A stretch of DNA of 64,000 bases from Streptococcus sobrinus DSM 20742 = ATCC 33478. Its GTDB lineage: Bacteria > Bacillota > Bacilli > Lactobacillales > Streptococcaceae. Shown piece after piece: positions 24,437 through 33,356 of the stretch (position 1 is its first letter; the number at the start of each line of letters is the position of its first letter). Location: the NCBI RefSeq assembly GCF_000686605.1, contig NZ_JMLC01000001.1, positions 149,872 to 213,871 of the forward strand, given 5' to 3'. Made by a program: the position numbers and the translations under genes. The notes beneath the pieces are model-generated. The model was not told the DNA's origin, searched no databases, and was given only the letters and a program-made list of their open reading frames with translations.

Positions 24437-25021
24437 ATAGTTACCTCTTTAACGAATTATTCTTTTGTTATTGTATCGAATTTACTCTATTTTGACAAAG
24501 AGCAACCTCACTCTGACTTTACTTTTGTCGCTATAGAGTTCCTCATCTTGTCAATTAGCCCGTATGATTTTGATTGCCTTATTGACTAAGGAATTCTAGC
24601 CTGCTCTTTTTCTTTGGCTCTTTGTGGAAAACGAAAGATTGCACTGGAAGCCAGCTACTGAACCTAATTTTCTGAGTCCCCCCTTTACACTTGAGTTCAG
24701 ACTAAAAATGTCCCCTAGTCTCTTTCAATATTTTGAAATGAAGAGCATGGCCTCATATTATATGCCAGACACACGAAAGATTTTTTGAGAAAAATAATGC
24801 TTTCTGTCATTCATCATTCTAATCTTTCAACAGAAAATTAAGACTTTTGATACTTTACTATAGAAAAATATCAAAATAGTTCAAAACATACCAGTATCAG
24901 AAATATCTGTTTCATGCGTACGGCGTGGTTTCATATTAGAATGATAAGGAAAAACCGATTAAAAAATGTTATAATAAAAGTCGCTGACTTTCACAGTAGA
25001 AAAATAAGAAGAGAGGAATTC
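24437..25021. other. 585-base gap with promoter but no gene
   Basis: AT-rich, with stop codons in all frames over any useful length. I see an imperfect inverted repeat TTTTGATA/TATCAAAA at about 24845-24878 and an extended -10 (TGT-TATAAT, 24967-24975) that should drive cdaA. An open frame running into cdaA from 24914 has no convincing ribosome site. Confidence 0.6.
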
Positions 25022-25879
25022 ATGAACGATTTAATCAATTTAGATCCTGACTTTTGGCGGTCCATTTTTGATTCACCTTGGTCTGTCATTATCAATATCT
25101 TAGATATCTTAATCGTTGCCTACCTCATCTATAAGTTTATCAATGCCTTAGCAGGAACCAAAATCATGTCGCTGGTACAAGGAGTTGTCCTCTTTGTTCT
25201 CTTGCGTATTCTGGCGCAAATTATTGGTTTAACAATGGTTAGTTACCTGATGAATCAGGTCATCACTTATGGAGTCATCGCAGCGGTTGTTATCTTTGCG
25301 CCCGAAATTCGGACAGGACTTGAAAAATTTGGTCGGACGCCTCAGGCCTTTATCCAGACCAATAATATGACAGAAGATGAGCTGCTGATTGATGCCCTAA
25401 TGAAGGCGGTAGCCTATATGAGTCCGCGCAAGATAGGAGCTTTGATTGCCATTGAGGGTGCGCAGACCCTACAAGAGTATATTGCAACTGGAATTGTTCT
25501 TGATGCTGATGTAACTAGTCAGCTCTTGATTAATATTTTTATTCCTAATACGCCCCTGCATGATGGCGCTGTTATCATTCGAGGAAACAAGATTGCGACA
25601 GCCTGTTCCTACCTGCCTCTCTCAGAATCTGATAGGATTTCCAAGGAATTTGGGACTAGGCACCGGGCGGCAATTGGTCTTTCGGAAAACTCGGATTCCC
25701 TAACCTTGGTTGTTTCAGAAGAAACTGGGGGTCTTTCAGTGACCTATAAGGGGGAATTTTTACACGACTTGAGTCGGGAGGAACTAGAGAACTTCCTACG
25801 AGATAAATTGATCAAGGAAGAACCTAAGAAGACTAATCTCCTAAATCAGTTGAGGGGAGGCCGTAGGCGTGAAAAATAA
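25022..25879 (+). CDS. cdaA: Diadenylate cyclase CdaA (DacA)
   Basis: A 285-residue membrane enzyme that makes cyclic di-AMP from two ATP. The start ATG 25022 is preceded by GAGAGG and gives MNDLINLDPDFWRSIF; the longer open frame upstream is rejected. Three N-terminal membrane helices occupy about residues 15-95 (SVIINILDILIVAYLIYKF and following), then the DAC domain with LHDGAVIIRGN and GTRHRAAIGLSE, the two catalytic motifs. The gene overlaps cdaR by 11 bases, and glmM follows, the conserved c-di-AMP module of Firmicutes. c-di-AMP controls potassium and osmolyte balance and is affected by CdaR and GlmM. Confidence 0.96.
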   Translation: MNDLINLDPDFWRSIFDSPWSVIINILDILIVAYLIYKFINALAGTKIMSLVQGVVLFVLLRILAQIIGLTMVSYLMNQVITYGVIAAVVIFAPEIRTGLEKFGRTPQAFIQTNNMTEDELLIDALMKAVAYMSPRKIGALIAIEGAQTLQEYIATGIVLDADVTSQLLINIFIPNTPLHDGAVIIRGNKIATACSYLPLSESDRISKEFGTRHRAAIGLSENSDSLTLVVSEETGGLSVTYKGEFLHDLSREELENFLRDKLIKEEPKKTNLLNQLRGGRRREK

Positions 25880-26858
25880 TAGACTAAGATGGTTTCAAAA
25901 GCGTCGCATGATTCGCCAGTTTGGTACAGCTATCTTTTCCTTACTTCTGGCTATCTTAATCTTTATGACGGTCATCAGCGGTGATGGAACCAACAAAGGA
26001 AATTCTAGCGGAATCAATTCATCTAGTTTTAGCGATACCGTTGAGAATGTGCCAATCAACTTTAAGTATGATAGCAACGAATATTATATTTCTGGCTATG
26101 CTTCGACTGTGACAGTTACCCTGAGTTCATCTAACCGAGTTAATTTGACCACGGAAACCAATAAGTCAACTCGAAATTTTCAGGTGACAGCGGACTTGAC
26201 CAACCTTAAAGAGGGGACTTCTAAGGTTCAGCTGGATGTTCGTAATTTACCAGCTGGCATGACGGCTAAAATTTCGCCTAATACGGCAACAGTTACCATA
26301 GGGAAAAAGAAAACAAAAACCTTTCCAGTTAAGGCGGAAATTTCTGATGAACAGGTAGCTAAGGGATATAGAGTTAAATCAACAGATTTAGATATTGATG
26401 AAGCCAAGGTCACCAGTAATGAGGCAACCATCGGCCAGATAGACCATATCAGGGCGACTTTACCAGATAATGAATCGGCTCTAACCGATGATTTCGATGG
26501 CAAGGTTAATCTTCAGGCTGTTGATGCTAGTGGTAATGTTTTAGCGGCTACCATTAGCCCTGAAACAACAAATTTATCTGTGGAAGTTTCAACCATGACT
26601 AAAAAGGTTCCGATTAAGGTCGAATTCACCGGCGATATGGATAGTTCCCTATCTAATATCAACTATAGTTTGGATACTTCAACGGCAGTTATTCAAGGCG
26701 ATCAGGCTAGCCTCAATAAGATTAGTGAACTGACGGCCAAGTTGAATATCTCCAATGTCACTAGTAATACGACAAAAACTGTTAAACTGGGTGTTCCAGA
26801 AGGGGTAGTCGTAGAACCATCAGAAGTTGATGTAAAATTGACAACAACAAAGAAGTAA
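25869..26858 (+). CDS. cdaR: YbbR-domain regulator of CdaA
   Basis: A 329-residue protein with one N-terminal membrane helix (FGTAIFSLLLAILIFMTVI, residues about 16-36) and an extracellular part made of roughly three to four YbbR beta-repeats, seen as recurring VPINFKYD, FPVKAEISD, VPIKVEFTG units. CdaR proteins bind CdaA and modulate its cyclase activity. The start is GTG at 25869 within the cdaA 3' end, preceded by GGGGAGGCCG, so translation is coupled. There is no lipobox and no catalytic motif. Confidence 0.93.
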   Translation: MKNNRLRWFQKRRMIRQFGTAIFSLLLAILIFMTVISGDGTNKGNSSGINSSSFSDTVENVPINFKYDSNEYYISGYASTVTVTLSSSNRVNLTTETNKSTRNFQVTADLTNLKEGTSKVQLDVRNLPAGMTAKISPNTATVTIGKKKTKTFPVKAEISDEQVAKGYRVKSTDLDIDEAKVTSNEATIGQIDHIRATLPDNESALTDDFDGKVNLQAVDASGNVLAATISPETTNLSVEVSTMTKKVPIKVEFTGDMDSSLSNINYSLDTSTAVIQGDQASLNKISELTAKLNISNVTSNTTKTVKLGVPEGVVVEPSEVDVKLTTTKK

Positions 26859-26910
26859 AGTTCGTTAGGCAATGTATAGAATGGAGGAAAGTGCTAAGCA
26901 CTAAAATCTT

Positions 26911-28263
26911 ATGGGAAAATATTTTGGAACGGACGGGGTCCGTGGAGAAGCAAATATTGAATTGACACCGGAATTGGCCTTTAAATTGGGCCGTTTTGGT
27001 GGTTATGTGCTCAGTCAACACGAAACCGAACGTCCTCGTGTTTTCGTAGCCCGAGATACCCGTATCTCAGGAGAAATGCTAGAATCTGCTTTGATTGCTG
27101 GTTTGCTGTCAGTTGGAATTGAAGTTTATAAACTGGGTGTCCTTGCCACACCGGGTGTTTCTTACTTGGTTCGGACGGAAAAAGCTAGTGCTGGCGTTAT
27201 GATTTCAGCCAGCCACAATCCTGCCCAGGACAATGGCATCAAGTTCTTTGGCGGTGATGGTTTTAAGTTGGATGATAATCGTGAAGCTGAAATTGAGGTA
27301 CTCTTGGATGATTCAGAGGATAAACTTCCTCGGCCATCTGCTCAAGGTCTGGGAAACCTGGTTGACTATCCTGAAGGCCTGCGCAAGTATGAAAAGTTCT
27401 TAGTTGACTCTGGCAATGATTTAGAAGGCATGAAAATTGTCCTTGATACGGCCAATGGGGCTGCATCGGTTTCTGCGCGTGATGTCTTCCTAGATTTGAA
27501 TGCTGATATTACGGTAATCGGAGAAAATCCAGACGGCCTCAATATCAATGATGGTGTTGGCTCAACTCACCCCGAACAACTACAAGAAGCCGTTAAAAAA
27601 GTGGGTGCTGAAATTGGTCTAGCTTTTGATGGCGATAGCGACCGCTTGATTGCTGTGGATGAAAATGGACAGATCGTCGATGGTGACCGGATTATGTTTA
27701 TCATCGGGAAGTACTTGTCTGAACAAGGAAAACTGGCTCAGAATACCATTGTAACCACCGTTATGTCCAACCTTGGCTTCCACAAGGCCCTCGATGCACA
27801 AGGCATTAACAAGGTTGTCACAGCCGTCGGTGATCGCTATGTGGTAGAAGAAATGCGTAAGAATGGCTACAATCTGGGTGGTGAGCAATCTGGTCATGTC
27901 ATCATCATGGACTACAATACAACTGGTGATGGTCAGTTGACGGCTATTCAGTTGACCAAGGTCCTCAAGGAAACTGGCAAGACTTTGTCGGAGCTGGCTA
28001 GTGAAGTCACTATCTATCCACAGAAATTAGTCAATATCCGAGTGGAAAACAGCATGAAGGATAAGGCCATGGAAGTTCCGGTTATCGCTCAAGTCATTCA
28101 GAAGATGGAAGCAGAAATGGCAGGGAATGGCCGTATCTTGGTTCGCCCTAGTGGAACAGAGCCGCTGCTGCGGGTCATGGCGGAGGCTCCGACAACCGAA
28201 GAAGTTGACTACTATGTTGATACTATTGCCAAGGTTGTCCAAGATGAAATTGGCCTAGATTAA
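26911..28263 (+). CDS. glmM: Phosphoglucosamine mutase
   Basis: A 450-residue enzyme converting glucosamine-6-P to glucosamine-1-P on the way to UDP-GlcNAc. It has the N-terminal [13 protein letters not shown], the phosphoserine loop [17 protein letters not shown], the metal loop [13 protein letters not shown], the sugar-binding GGEQSGH and the phosphate-binding [12 protein letters not shown]. The length is standard. The only good SD (GGAGG at 26883) lies 23 bases before the ATG, with AGTG/CACT complementary bases between them that could fold and shorten the distance. It forms the third gene of the cdaA-cdaR-glmM unit; in this module GlmM can also inhibit CdaA. Confidence 0.96.
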   Translation: MGKYFGTDGVRGEANIELTPELAFKLGRFGGYVLSQHETERPRVFVARDTRISGEMLESALIAGLLSVGIEVYKLGVLATPGVSYLVRTEKASAGVMISASHNPAQDNGIKFFGGDGFKLDDNREAEIEVLLDDSEDKLPRPSAQGLGNLVDYPEGLRKYEKFLVDSGNDLEGMKIVLDTANGAASVSARDVFLDLNADITVIGENPDGLNINDGVGSTHPEQLQEAVKKVGAEIGLAFDGDSDRLIAVDENGQIVDGDRIMFIIGKYLSEQGKLAQNTIVTTVMSNLGFHKALDAQGINKVVTAVGDRYVVEEMRKNGYNLGGEQSGHVIIMDYNTTGDGQLTAIQLTKVLKETGKTLSELASEVTIYPQKLVNIRVENSMKDKAMEVPVIAQVIQKMEAEMAGNGRILVRPSGTEPLLRVMAEAPTTEEVDYYVDTIAKVVQDEIGLD

Positions 28264-28279
28264 ACCTGATTAGAATGGA

Positions 28280-28311
28280 TAAGAGGCTTGACCCTGTAGG
28301 GTCAAGCCTCT
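28280..28311. terminator. Terminator after glmM
   Basis: A perfect 14-bp stem, AAGAGGCTTGACCC with GGGTCAAGCCTCTT, and a four-base loop. The T-run is weak (ATGATATAATG), so it may be a strong hairpin terminator or a stability element. Confidence 0.75.
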
Positions 28312-28355
28312 TATGATATAATGGGGGAAATTTTAAGAGATGGAGTTGTCAGGCC

Positions 28356-29086
28356 ATACGTTTGGATAAATTTTTAGTGGACTGCGGTATTGGGAGTCGC
28401 AGTCAGGTCAAGACGTTTTTGAAGAAGAAACAGGTTCAAGTTAATGGGAAACTGGAAACTTCGCCCAAGCGACAAATTGATGAGGTCAAGGATGAGATCG
28501 CTTATGCTGGCCAGTTTCTTCAACACGAGACCTTTGTTTATTATTTGCTCTATAAACCTAAAGGTGTCGTTTCAGCGACTGAGGATGACCAGCATCGTAC
28601 GGTTCTTGATTTGCTGGACGAGACTGCTCGACACAAGCAGGTCTTTCCCCTTGGTCGTCTGGACATTGATACGACAGGTCTCTTGCTCTTGACCAATAAC
28701 GGTCCCCTGGCCCACGCGCTATGCTGTCACCTAAAAAGCATGTTTCCAAGGTTTATCAGGCTAAGGTGGCAGGTCTGATGACGACTGAGGACGTGACAGC
28801 CTTTGCCCAGGGGATTGAGCTAAAGGATTTTGTCTGCCAGCCAACGACCTTGCGGATTTTGGAAAGCGACCAAACTGAGCAAACTTGCCAGGTAGAAATT
28901 GAGATTGCCGAAGGTAAGTTTCATCAGGTTAAACGGATGGTGGCCAGCCGTGGGAAAAAGGTTCTAGAACTCAAGCGACTGAGCATGGGACCTTTGACCC
29001 TTCCAGATGATTTAGAGGAGGGGCAGTATCGTCGTTTGACTGAACGAGAGTTGGCTGATTTATCAGGGTTTCAAGTTGATTTGTAG
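28356..29086 (+). pseudogene. RsuA-family 16S rRNA pseudouridine synthase, frameshifted and without ATG
   Basis: The two halves together match RsuA-type pseudouridine synthases: an S4 domain (LDKFLVDCGIGSRSQVKTF), the catalytic motif GRLDIDTTGLLLLTNNG with its Asp, and a C-terminal half (KVYQAKVAG, then GKFHQVKRMVASRGKKV). Two lesions are visible. The expected first codon, ten bases after GGAG, is ATA at 28356 instead of ATG (ATA CGT TTG GAT); TTG at 28362 is the nearest alternative. Near 28719-28723 the frame shifts: the first half runs on into unrelated sequence to 28778, while the second half is open from 28721. Reading ...AHA-L(L)-SPKKHVSK needs a one-base insertion or two-base deletion. 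A sequencing error can explain one lesion, less easily both. Confidence 0.85.
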
Positions 29087-29137
29087 GGCCAATCATGGTA
29101 AGATAGGTTAAAATAATGTAGTAAAGAGGTAGATATA

Positions 29138-29263
29138 ATGGCTTTTGGAGAAAATGGTCCACGTAAGAAAACATTTTTTGAACACTTGACGATGTGGGTT
29201 GTTATGTTAATGGTTATCATTACTGTAGGAGCAATCGTTCTCGGTGCACTTGCTGCCTTCTAA
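29138..29263 (+). CDS. DUF4044 small membrane protein
   Basis: A 41-residue protein, too short for routine gene finders. It begins MAFGENGPRKKTFFEHLTMW and has one strong membrane helix VVMLMVIITVGAIVLGALAAF to the C-terminus. The motif KKTFFEHLTMWVVMLMV is the signature of the streptococcal DUF4044 family, usually found near obgE, as here. AAAGAGGT stands before the ATG and a terminator follows the stop directly. The function is unknown. Confidence 0.88.
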   Translation: MAFGENGPRKKTFFEHLTMWVVMLMVIITVGAIVLGALAAF

Positions 29264-29273
29264 TGAGGTTTGA

Positions 29274-29297
29274 AACGCTCCTAAGAGCGTTTTTTTA
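29274..29297 (+). terminator. Terminator between the DUF4044 gene and obgE
   Basis: AACGCTC pairs with GAGCGTT across CTAA, followed by seven T in total. Confidence 0.9.
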
Positions 29298-29320
29298 GAG
29301 GAAAAAGGAAGAAAACAAGT

Positions 29321-30634
29321 ATGAGTATGTTTTTAGATACCGCCAAGATTAACGTTAAGGCAGGTCGTGGCGGCGATGGCATGGTGGCCTTTCGTCGTGA
29401 AAAATACGTCCCTAACGGTGGCCCTTGGGGCGGTGACGGCGGTAAGGGTGGCTCGGTCATCTTTAAGGTCGATGAAGGACTTCGCACCCTCATGGATTTC
29501 CGCTATAATCGTAAATTTAAGGCCAAAAATGGCGAAAAGGGGATGACCAAGGGCATGCACGGGCGTGGTGCCGAGGATCTCATTGTCGCTATCCCACCTG
29601 GGACAACGGTTAGAGATGCCCAAACGGGGAAGGTTTTGACTGACTTAGTTGAGAATGGGCAAGAATTTGTTGCTGCCAAGGGTGGCCGTGGTGGTCGGGG
29701 GAATATTCGTTTCGCTACCCCTCGCAACCCTGCTCCGGAAATTTCCGAAAATGGTGAACCTGGTGAAGAGCGAGACCTGCAACTGGAACTGAAAATTTTG
29801 GCCGATGTTGGCTTGGTCGGTTTTCCTTCTGTCGGGAAATCAACCCTGCTTAGCGTGGTTTCAGCAGCCAAACCCAAAATCGGAGCCTACCATTTTACCA
29901 CCATTGTCCCTAATATCGGCATGGTTCGGACCAAGTCTGGTGAAAGCTTTGCCATGGCTGACCTGCCCGGTCTGATTGAAGGAGCTAGTCAGGGTATTGG
30001 TCTGGGAACCCAGTTCTTGCGACATATTGAGCGGACTCGGGTTATCCTCCATGTCATCGATATGTCAGCAGCCGAAGGACGTGACCCTTATGAGGATTAC
30101 CAGTCCATCAACAAGGAGTTGGAAACCTACAATCTTCGCCTGATGGAGCGGCCTCAGATTATTGTGGCCAACAAGATGGATATGTCGGAAGCCGAAGAGA
30201 ATTTGCAAGAATTCAAGAAAAAATTGGTAGCGGACTACGATGAATTTGAGGATCTGCCAATGATTTTTCCTATTTCCAGCCTGGCCCATCAAGGTTTGGA
30301 AAACTTATTGGAAGCGACAGCGGAACTCTTGGATAAGACGGACGAATTCTTGCTCTACAGCGAAGATGAGTTGGCCCAAGAAGAAGTCTACTATGGCTTT
30401 GATGAAGAGCAAAAACCATTTGAAATCAGCCGGGATGATGATGCCACTTGGGTACTATCCGGTGAGAAGTTGGAAAAACTCTTTGTCATGACCAACCTAG
30501 AACGAGACGAAGCCATCATGAAATTTGCCCGCCAATTGCGGGGAATGGGAGTTGACGAAGCCCTGCGAGAACGTGGTGCCAAGGATGGTGACCTGGTTCG
30601 TATCGGCAAGTTTGAGTTTGAGTTCGTTGATTAG
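29321..30634 (+). CDS. obgE: GTPase ObgE/CgtA
   Basis: A 437-residue essential ribosome-assembly and stress GTPase. The N-terminal glycine-rich Obg fold carries [15 protein letters not shown] and [16 protein letters not shown]. The GTPase domain from about residue 160 has [11 protein letters not shown] (G1), TTIVPNIG (G2), DLPGLIEGA (G3), NKMD (G4) and SSLAHQGLE (G5). The C-terminal OCT domain ends [10 protein letters not shown]. It is well separated from neighbours: a terminator upstream and a large hairpin array downstream. Confidence 0.97.
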   Translation: MSMFLDTAKINVKAGRGGDGMVAFRREKYVPNGGPWGGDGGKGGSVIFKVDEGLRTLMDFRYNRKFKAKNGEKGMTKGMHGRGAEDLIVAIPPGTTVRDAQTGKVLTDLVENGQEFVAAKGGRGGRGNIRFATPRNPAPEISENGEPGEERDLQLELKILADVGLVGFPSVGKSTLLSVVSAAKPKIGAYHFTTIVPNIGMVRTKSGESFAMADLPGLIEGASQGIGLGTQFLRHIERTRVILHVIDMSAAEGRDPYEDYQSINKELETYNLRLMERPQIIVANKMDMSEAEENLQEFKKKLVADYDEFEDLPMIFPISSLAHQGLENLLEATAELLDKTDEFLLYSEDELAQEEVYYGFDEEQKPFEISRDDDATWVLSGEKLEKLFVMTNLERDEAIMKFARQLRGMGVDEALRERGAKDGDLVRIGKFEFEFVD

Positions 30635-30638
30635 TAAG

Positions 30639-31130
30639 AATTGTCAGCGACTAAAGTCGCAGCAATTCTACGTCAACCGCTATGGCGGATTGACTAACTA
30701 TTAAACTAGCTTTAAAATCAAACTAAAATCGACTTTGATTTTCAAGCGTCGTTGACTAATATTGAAAACTTATCTAAACGCTGAAGCGATTGATAAGTTA
30801 CGTCTGTCGCTATGGCGAACAGCCTATCAACCTTACTAACTCCGAAAAAATAGTAGTGTCGACTATTTTTTCTTCCTGTCGTAATCTCGTGAGCCCTACT
30901 TTGTTAAAACACTTGATAGGCTACAGCAGTTGCCCAATAGCAACTGCTTAACTCCCTTACTAACTGCACACATCCAACAGTATCGGTCGGATGTGTGCAG
31001 TGTCGTACTAAAATTGTCAGCGACTAAAGTCGCAGCAATTCTAGGTCAATCGATATGGCGGATTGATAGACTACAGATAGTGAGTGGGCCATAGCTCGCG
31101 CTAAAGCGAACGGTTTATCAACTACATACA
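30639..31130 (+). repeat. Array of about ten hairpins after obgE
   Basis: No gene lies between 30635 and 31165. Consecutive inverted repeats include AATTGTCAGCGACT/AGTCGCAGCAATT (30639-30668, repeated almost exactly at 31012-31041), GTCAACCGC/GCGGATTGAC, ACTTATC/GATAAGT, CTGTCGC/GCGAACAG, GAAAAAATAGT/ACTATTTTTTC (30844-30872), GCAGTTGC/GCAACTGC, and CTGCACACATCC/GGATGTGTGCAG (30964-31000). CTTACTAACT precedes the fifth and last of these, and TGTCGTA follows both. Confidence 0.8.
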
Positions 31131-31165
31131 AATATAGAAATTTTAAGCCTGAAAGAGGTGATTTT

Positions 31166-31354
31166 ATGGGAGACAAGCCCATATCCTTCCGTGATAAGGA
31201 TGGCAACTTTGTGTCGGCTGCCGATGTTTGGAATGCGGACAAGTTGGAGGAGCTTTTTAATAAGCTCAATCCCAATCGTAAGTTGCGTTTAGAGCGGGAA
31301 AAGGAGGAAGCAGCACAGGCTGCCAAGCAAAAAGAAGAAGGTCAGTCCAAATAA
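31166..31354 (+). CDS. Small conserved-looking hypothetical protein
   Basis: A 62-residue hydrophilic protein. The N-terminal half (MGDKPISFRDKDGNFVSAAD, VWNADKLEELFNKLNPNRKL) looks folded, while the C-terminal half is a charged Glu/Lys/Ala helix ending KQKEEGQSK. AAAGAGGTG precedes the ATG. Similar short proteins occur near obgE in streptococci; the function is unknown. It closes with a terminator and stands alone between the hairpin array and a BOX-like element. Confidence 0.7.
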   Translation: MGDKPISFRDKDGNFVSAADVWNADKLEELFNKLNPNRKLRLEREKEEAAQAAKQKEEGQSK

Positions 31355-31370
31355 GGGCTGGCCTCTTTTT
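31340..31370 (+). terminator. Terminator after the 62-residue gene
   Basis: GGTCAGTCC pairs with GGGCTGGCC across an AAATAA loop, followed by TCTTTTTAT. It overlaps the last codons. Confidence 0.75.
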
Positions 31371-31488
31371 ATATCCTTTGAAAATCAAAATTCTCCGTTG
31401 TTAACTCACTTTGCCTTACTTGCTGAGGCTGGGACAAAAACTCCTAACCTCGTTACTTTTCCTACTTTTGATTTCCATTAAGCATTAG
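31370..31488 (-). repeat. Short BOX-like element (A-C type)
   Basis: The left end TATCCTTTGAAAATCAAAA and GTTAACTCACTTTGCCTTAC match the element at 3198, and the right end TTTTGATTTCCATTAAGCAT matches a boxA end. It is only about 120 bases long and overlaps the stop codon of the minus-strand ABC-F gene. Confidence 0.5.
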
Positions 31489-32990
31489 TCTAGTCTGATG
31501 AGTTCTTCTTCGGTTAATTGATAGCTAATTTGAGTGACTTGCTCGATGAAAGTTCGATCATGTGAAATGGTAAAAATCGCACCAGGGTAATCTTGTAGTA
31601 ATCGTCTAATTTCTGGTTGAGAGCTCGGAGAGAAGTGGCGAGTTGGTTCATCCAGAAGCAAAATATTATTGCGGTCAAAAACCATCTTGGCTAGAAAGAG
31701 TTTGGCTTTTTGGCCTCCAGATAGATGACTAATAGGGTGGAGGATTTCATTCCGTGTGAATTTGAGGCCGGCTAATAAGGTACGTGCCTCCTCTTCGCGA
31801 CCGGACTGGCTGAGAAATTCGAGTGCTGTCAGATTTTGGTCAACGTTTTCTGAATATTCCTGTGGCATATAGCCGACAGAAACGCCTGGTTTGTCTTGCA
31901 AATCTTGGTAGATCTTTCTTATTAATGTCGTTTTTCCAATACCATTAGGACCGATAAGGGCAATTTTCTCCTGCCCTTTTAGAGTGAAGTCAATGATCTG
32001 TCCTGTTATCACTTTTTCAGCTTGGTAATTTAGTAAGATTTTCTGAGCTGGTAGAGTCTGGATAGCAGCAAAGAAGAGTCTAATGTTGTCAGGGTTATCA
32101 GGTAATTCTGTAAATCCTTTTTCTTCTCTTTCAAAGCGTTTTTCCTGTGACAGGATATTCTTCATTTTCTTGGCTAGCAGGCGTCCTTGAACATCATTTT
32201 TAGTTGCAGCTAGATTGTGCCGTACAGAGGACTTAGTACGATTGAGTTTTTCCAGCCGGCTTTGCTGTTTTTCTCGTTCTTTCTTGGCAATGCGTTCTTG
32301 CTTGATGCGTGAATCTTGCCGTTGGTTAATATAGGTTTTGTAGTCAAGGGCTTTACTTGTTGAGCGAGCCTGATTCCCTTTTTTGACTTGCTCTAGGTGG
32401 ATAATGTGTGTGGCAGTCTTACTAAGTAGGGTTTCATCATGGGAAATGAAAATAATCGTTAAGGGACTTTCGGCAATGAATTTTTCTAACCAGTTCATTG
32501 TTTCCATATCCAAGTCGCTTGAAGGTTCATCCAAGAGGAGCAAGTCGGGTTGCTGAGCTAAGAGTTTCAGAAGTTGAAGTTTGATTTTTTCGCCTCCTGA
32601 AAGTTGAGCGACAGTTTGCTCAACATCTGCAAAACGCTGGCTGTCAAAGTGGAGAGTGGTCGCTAATTGGTAGAGCAGATTAAAATCAAAAAGATTGTAG
32701 TCAATATCCTTATAAAGATAGTCTGAAATGGACAGTTGGCTATCTTCTTTGGGGAGAATCTGAGGAAGATAGGCCATAGACTTGAAATGATTGACAATCT
32801 TACCGGTTACACTAGCATAGCTGACAATCATTTCGGGATGATAAATGTATTGCAGTAGGGTTGATTTACCCGTACCTTCCTCACCTATGATGGCTACCTT
32901 ATCACCAATGTTTATGGTGACATTTAATTTTTCAATTAGGGTGTGTAAATCCTTATCTTGGACGATTGTTAAATCTTGCATTTGTAGCAT
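31485..32990 (-). CDS. ABC-F ATPase of the antibiotic-resistance (ribosome protection) type
   Basis: A 501-residue protein with two ABC domains and no membrane segments. Domain 1: GEEGTGKSTLL, LSGGEKIKLQLLKLL, LLLLDEPSSDLD. The inter-domain linker (about 200-285) is a long basic helical hairpin, RQDSRIKQERIAKKEREKQQ onward, like the ribosome-contacting arm of Lsa/Msr/Vga-type factors. Domain 2: GPNGIGKTTLI, LSGGQKAKLFLAKMV and LLLDEPTRHFSP. The last motif has R in place of N (DEPTR), common in resistance-type ABC-F proteins. GGAGG is five bases before the ATG. The leader upstream contains a terminator hairpin, a known mode of control for such genes. The drug class cannot be told from sequence alone. 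Confidence 0.85.
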   Translation of the reverse strand: MLQMQDLTIVQDKDLHTLIEKLNVTINIGDKVAIIGEEGTGKSTLLQYIYHPEMIVSYASVTGKIVNHFKSMAYLPQILPKEDSQLSISDYLYKDIDYNLFDFNLLYQLATTLHFDSQRFADVEQTVAQLSGGEKIKLQLLKLLAQQPDLLLLDEPSSDLDMETMNWLEKFIAESPLTIIFISHDETLLSKTATHIIHLEQVKKGNQARSTSKALDYKTYINQRQDSRIKQERIAKKEREKQQSRLEKLNRTKSSVRHNLAATKNDVQGRLLAKKMKNILSQEKRFEREEKGFTELPDNPDNIRLFFAAIQTLPAQKILLNYQAEKVITGQIIDFTLKGQEKIALIGPNGIGKTTLIRKIYQDLQDKPGVSVGYMPQEYSENVDQNLTALEFLSQSGREEEARTLLAGLKFTRNEILHPISHLSGGQKAKLFLAKMVFDRNNILLLDEPTRHFSPSSQPEIRRLLQDYPGAIFTISHDRTFIEQVTQISYQLTEEELIRLD

Positions 32991-33008
32991 AAAAGCCTCC
33001 TTGCGATT

Positions 33009-33047
33009 AAAAAAACAAGTCCTACCTTATCCAGTAGAACTTGTTTG
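33009..33047 (-). terminator. Attenuator-like terminator immediately before the ABC-F start
   Basis: On the minus strand AAACAAGTTCTAC pairs with GTAGGACTTGTTT and runs into seven T, about 20 bases before the ABC-F ATG at 32990. A terminator between promoter and start codon implies conditional read-through. Confidence 0.8.
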
Positions 33048-33270
33048 ACCGCACAAAAAAGACTAGTATCTAGCTTATAATTTATGATAATGTGCATGCA
33101 ATCAATTTTCTTCTAGATAAAGTCTCACAACTTTGGCGATTTTCTTCAAAACGAGACAAGGTAACTGAATCCAGTCGGTCGAAGCCAACTCAATCAGTCT
33201 CGTCAAAAAGTCCAATCAAACAAGAAGAAAATTAATTTTTCAATGCACCCTACCTCCTGATTATTTGCTC
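33048..33270 (-). promoter_or_regulatory. Structured 5' leader of the ABC-F gene, with possible micro-ORF
   Basis: On the minus strand, GGAGG (33257-33253) is followed by TTG AAA AAT TAA (33243-33232, three codons) or by GTG CAT TGA. The leader then has an internal hairpin (ACGAGAC/GTCTCGT with an inner CTGA...TTCG...TCAG part) enclosed by a long-range stem AATTTTCTTCT/AGAAGAAAATT. This is the expected ground plan of ribosome-mediated attenuation. Confidence 0.6.
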
Positions 33271-33272
33271 TT

Positions 33273-33300
33273 ATTGTACCATAAGATAGGGGAAAAGCAA
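33273..33300 (-). promoter_or_regulatory. Promoter of the ABC-F gene
   Basis: On the minus strand TTGCTT (33300-33295), a 16-base spacer and TACAAT (33278-33273) preceded by TGG, an extended -10. Confidence 0.7.
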
Positions 33301-33316
33301 GAAGCAGTTGAGACAC

Positions 33317-33350
33317 AAAAAAAAACACCACGACAATGATCGTAGCGTTT
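33317..33350 (-). terminator. Terminator after glnQ
   Basis: On the minus strand AACGCTACGA pairs with TCGTGGTG-type sequence and is followed by nine T. Confidence 0.75.
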
Positions 33351-33356
33351 CTGCAT

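Noticed and set aside
24914..25021. N-terminal extension of CdaA by 36 residues
   Set aside because: The extension contains the -10 box and has no SD; the known CdaA N-terminus starts at 25022.
28362..28778. A short intact RsuA variant
   Set aside because: The frame leaves the conserved sequence at about 28720 and the missing half is present in another frame, so a frameshift is the better reading.
30639..31130. CRISPR array after obgE
   Set aside because: Repeats are inverted, of different sequence and length, and there are no constant direct repeats with regular spacers and no cas genes.
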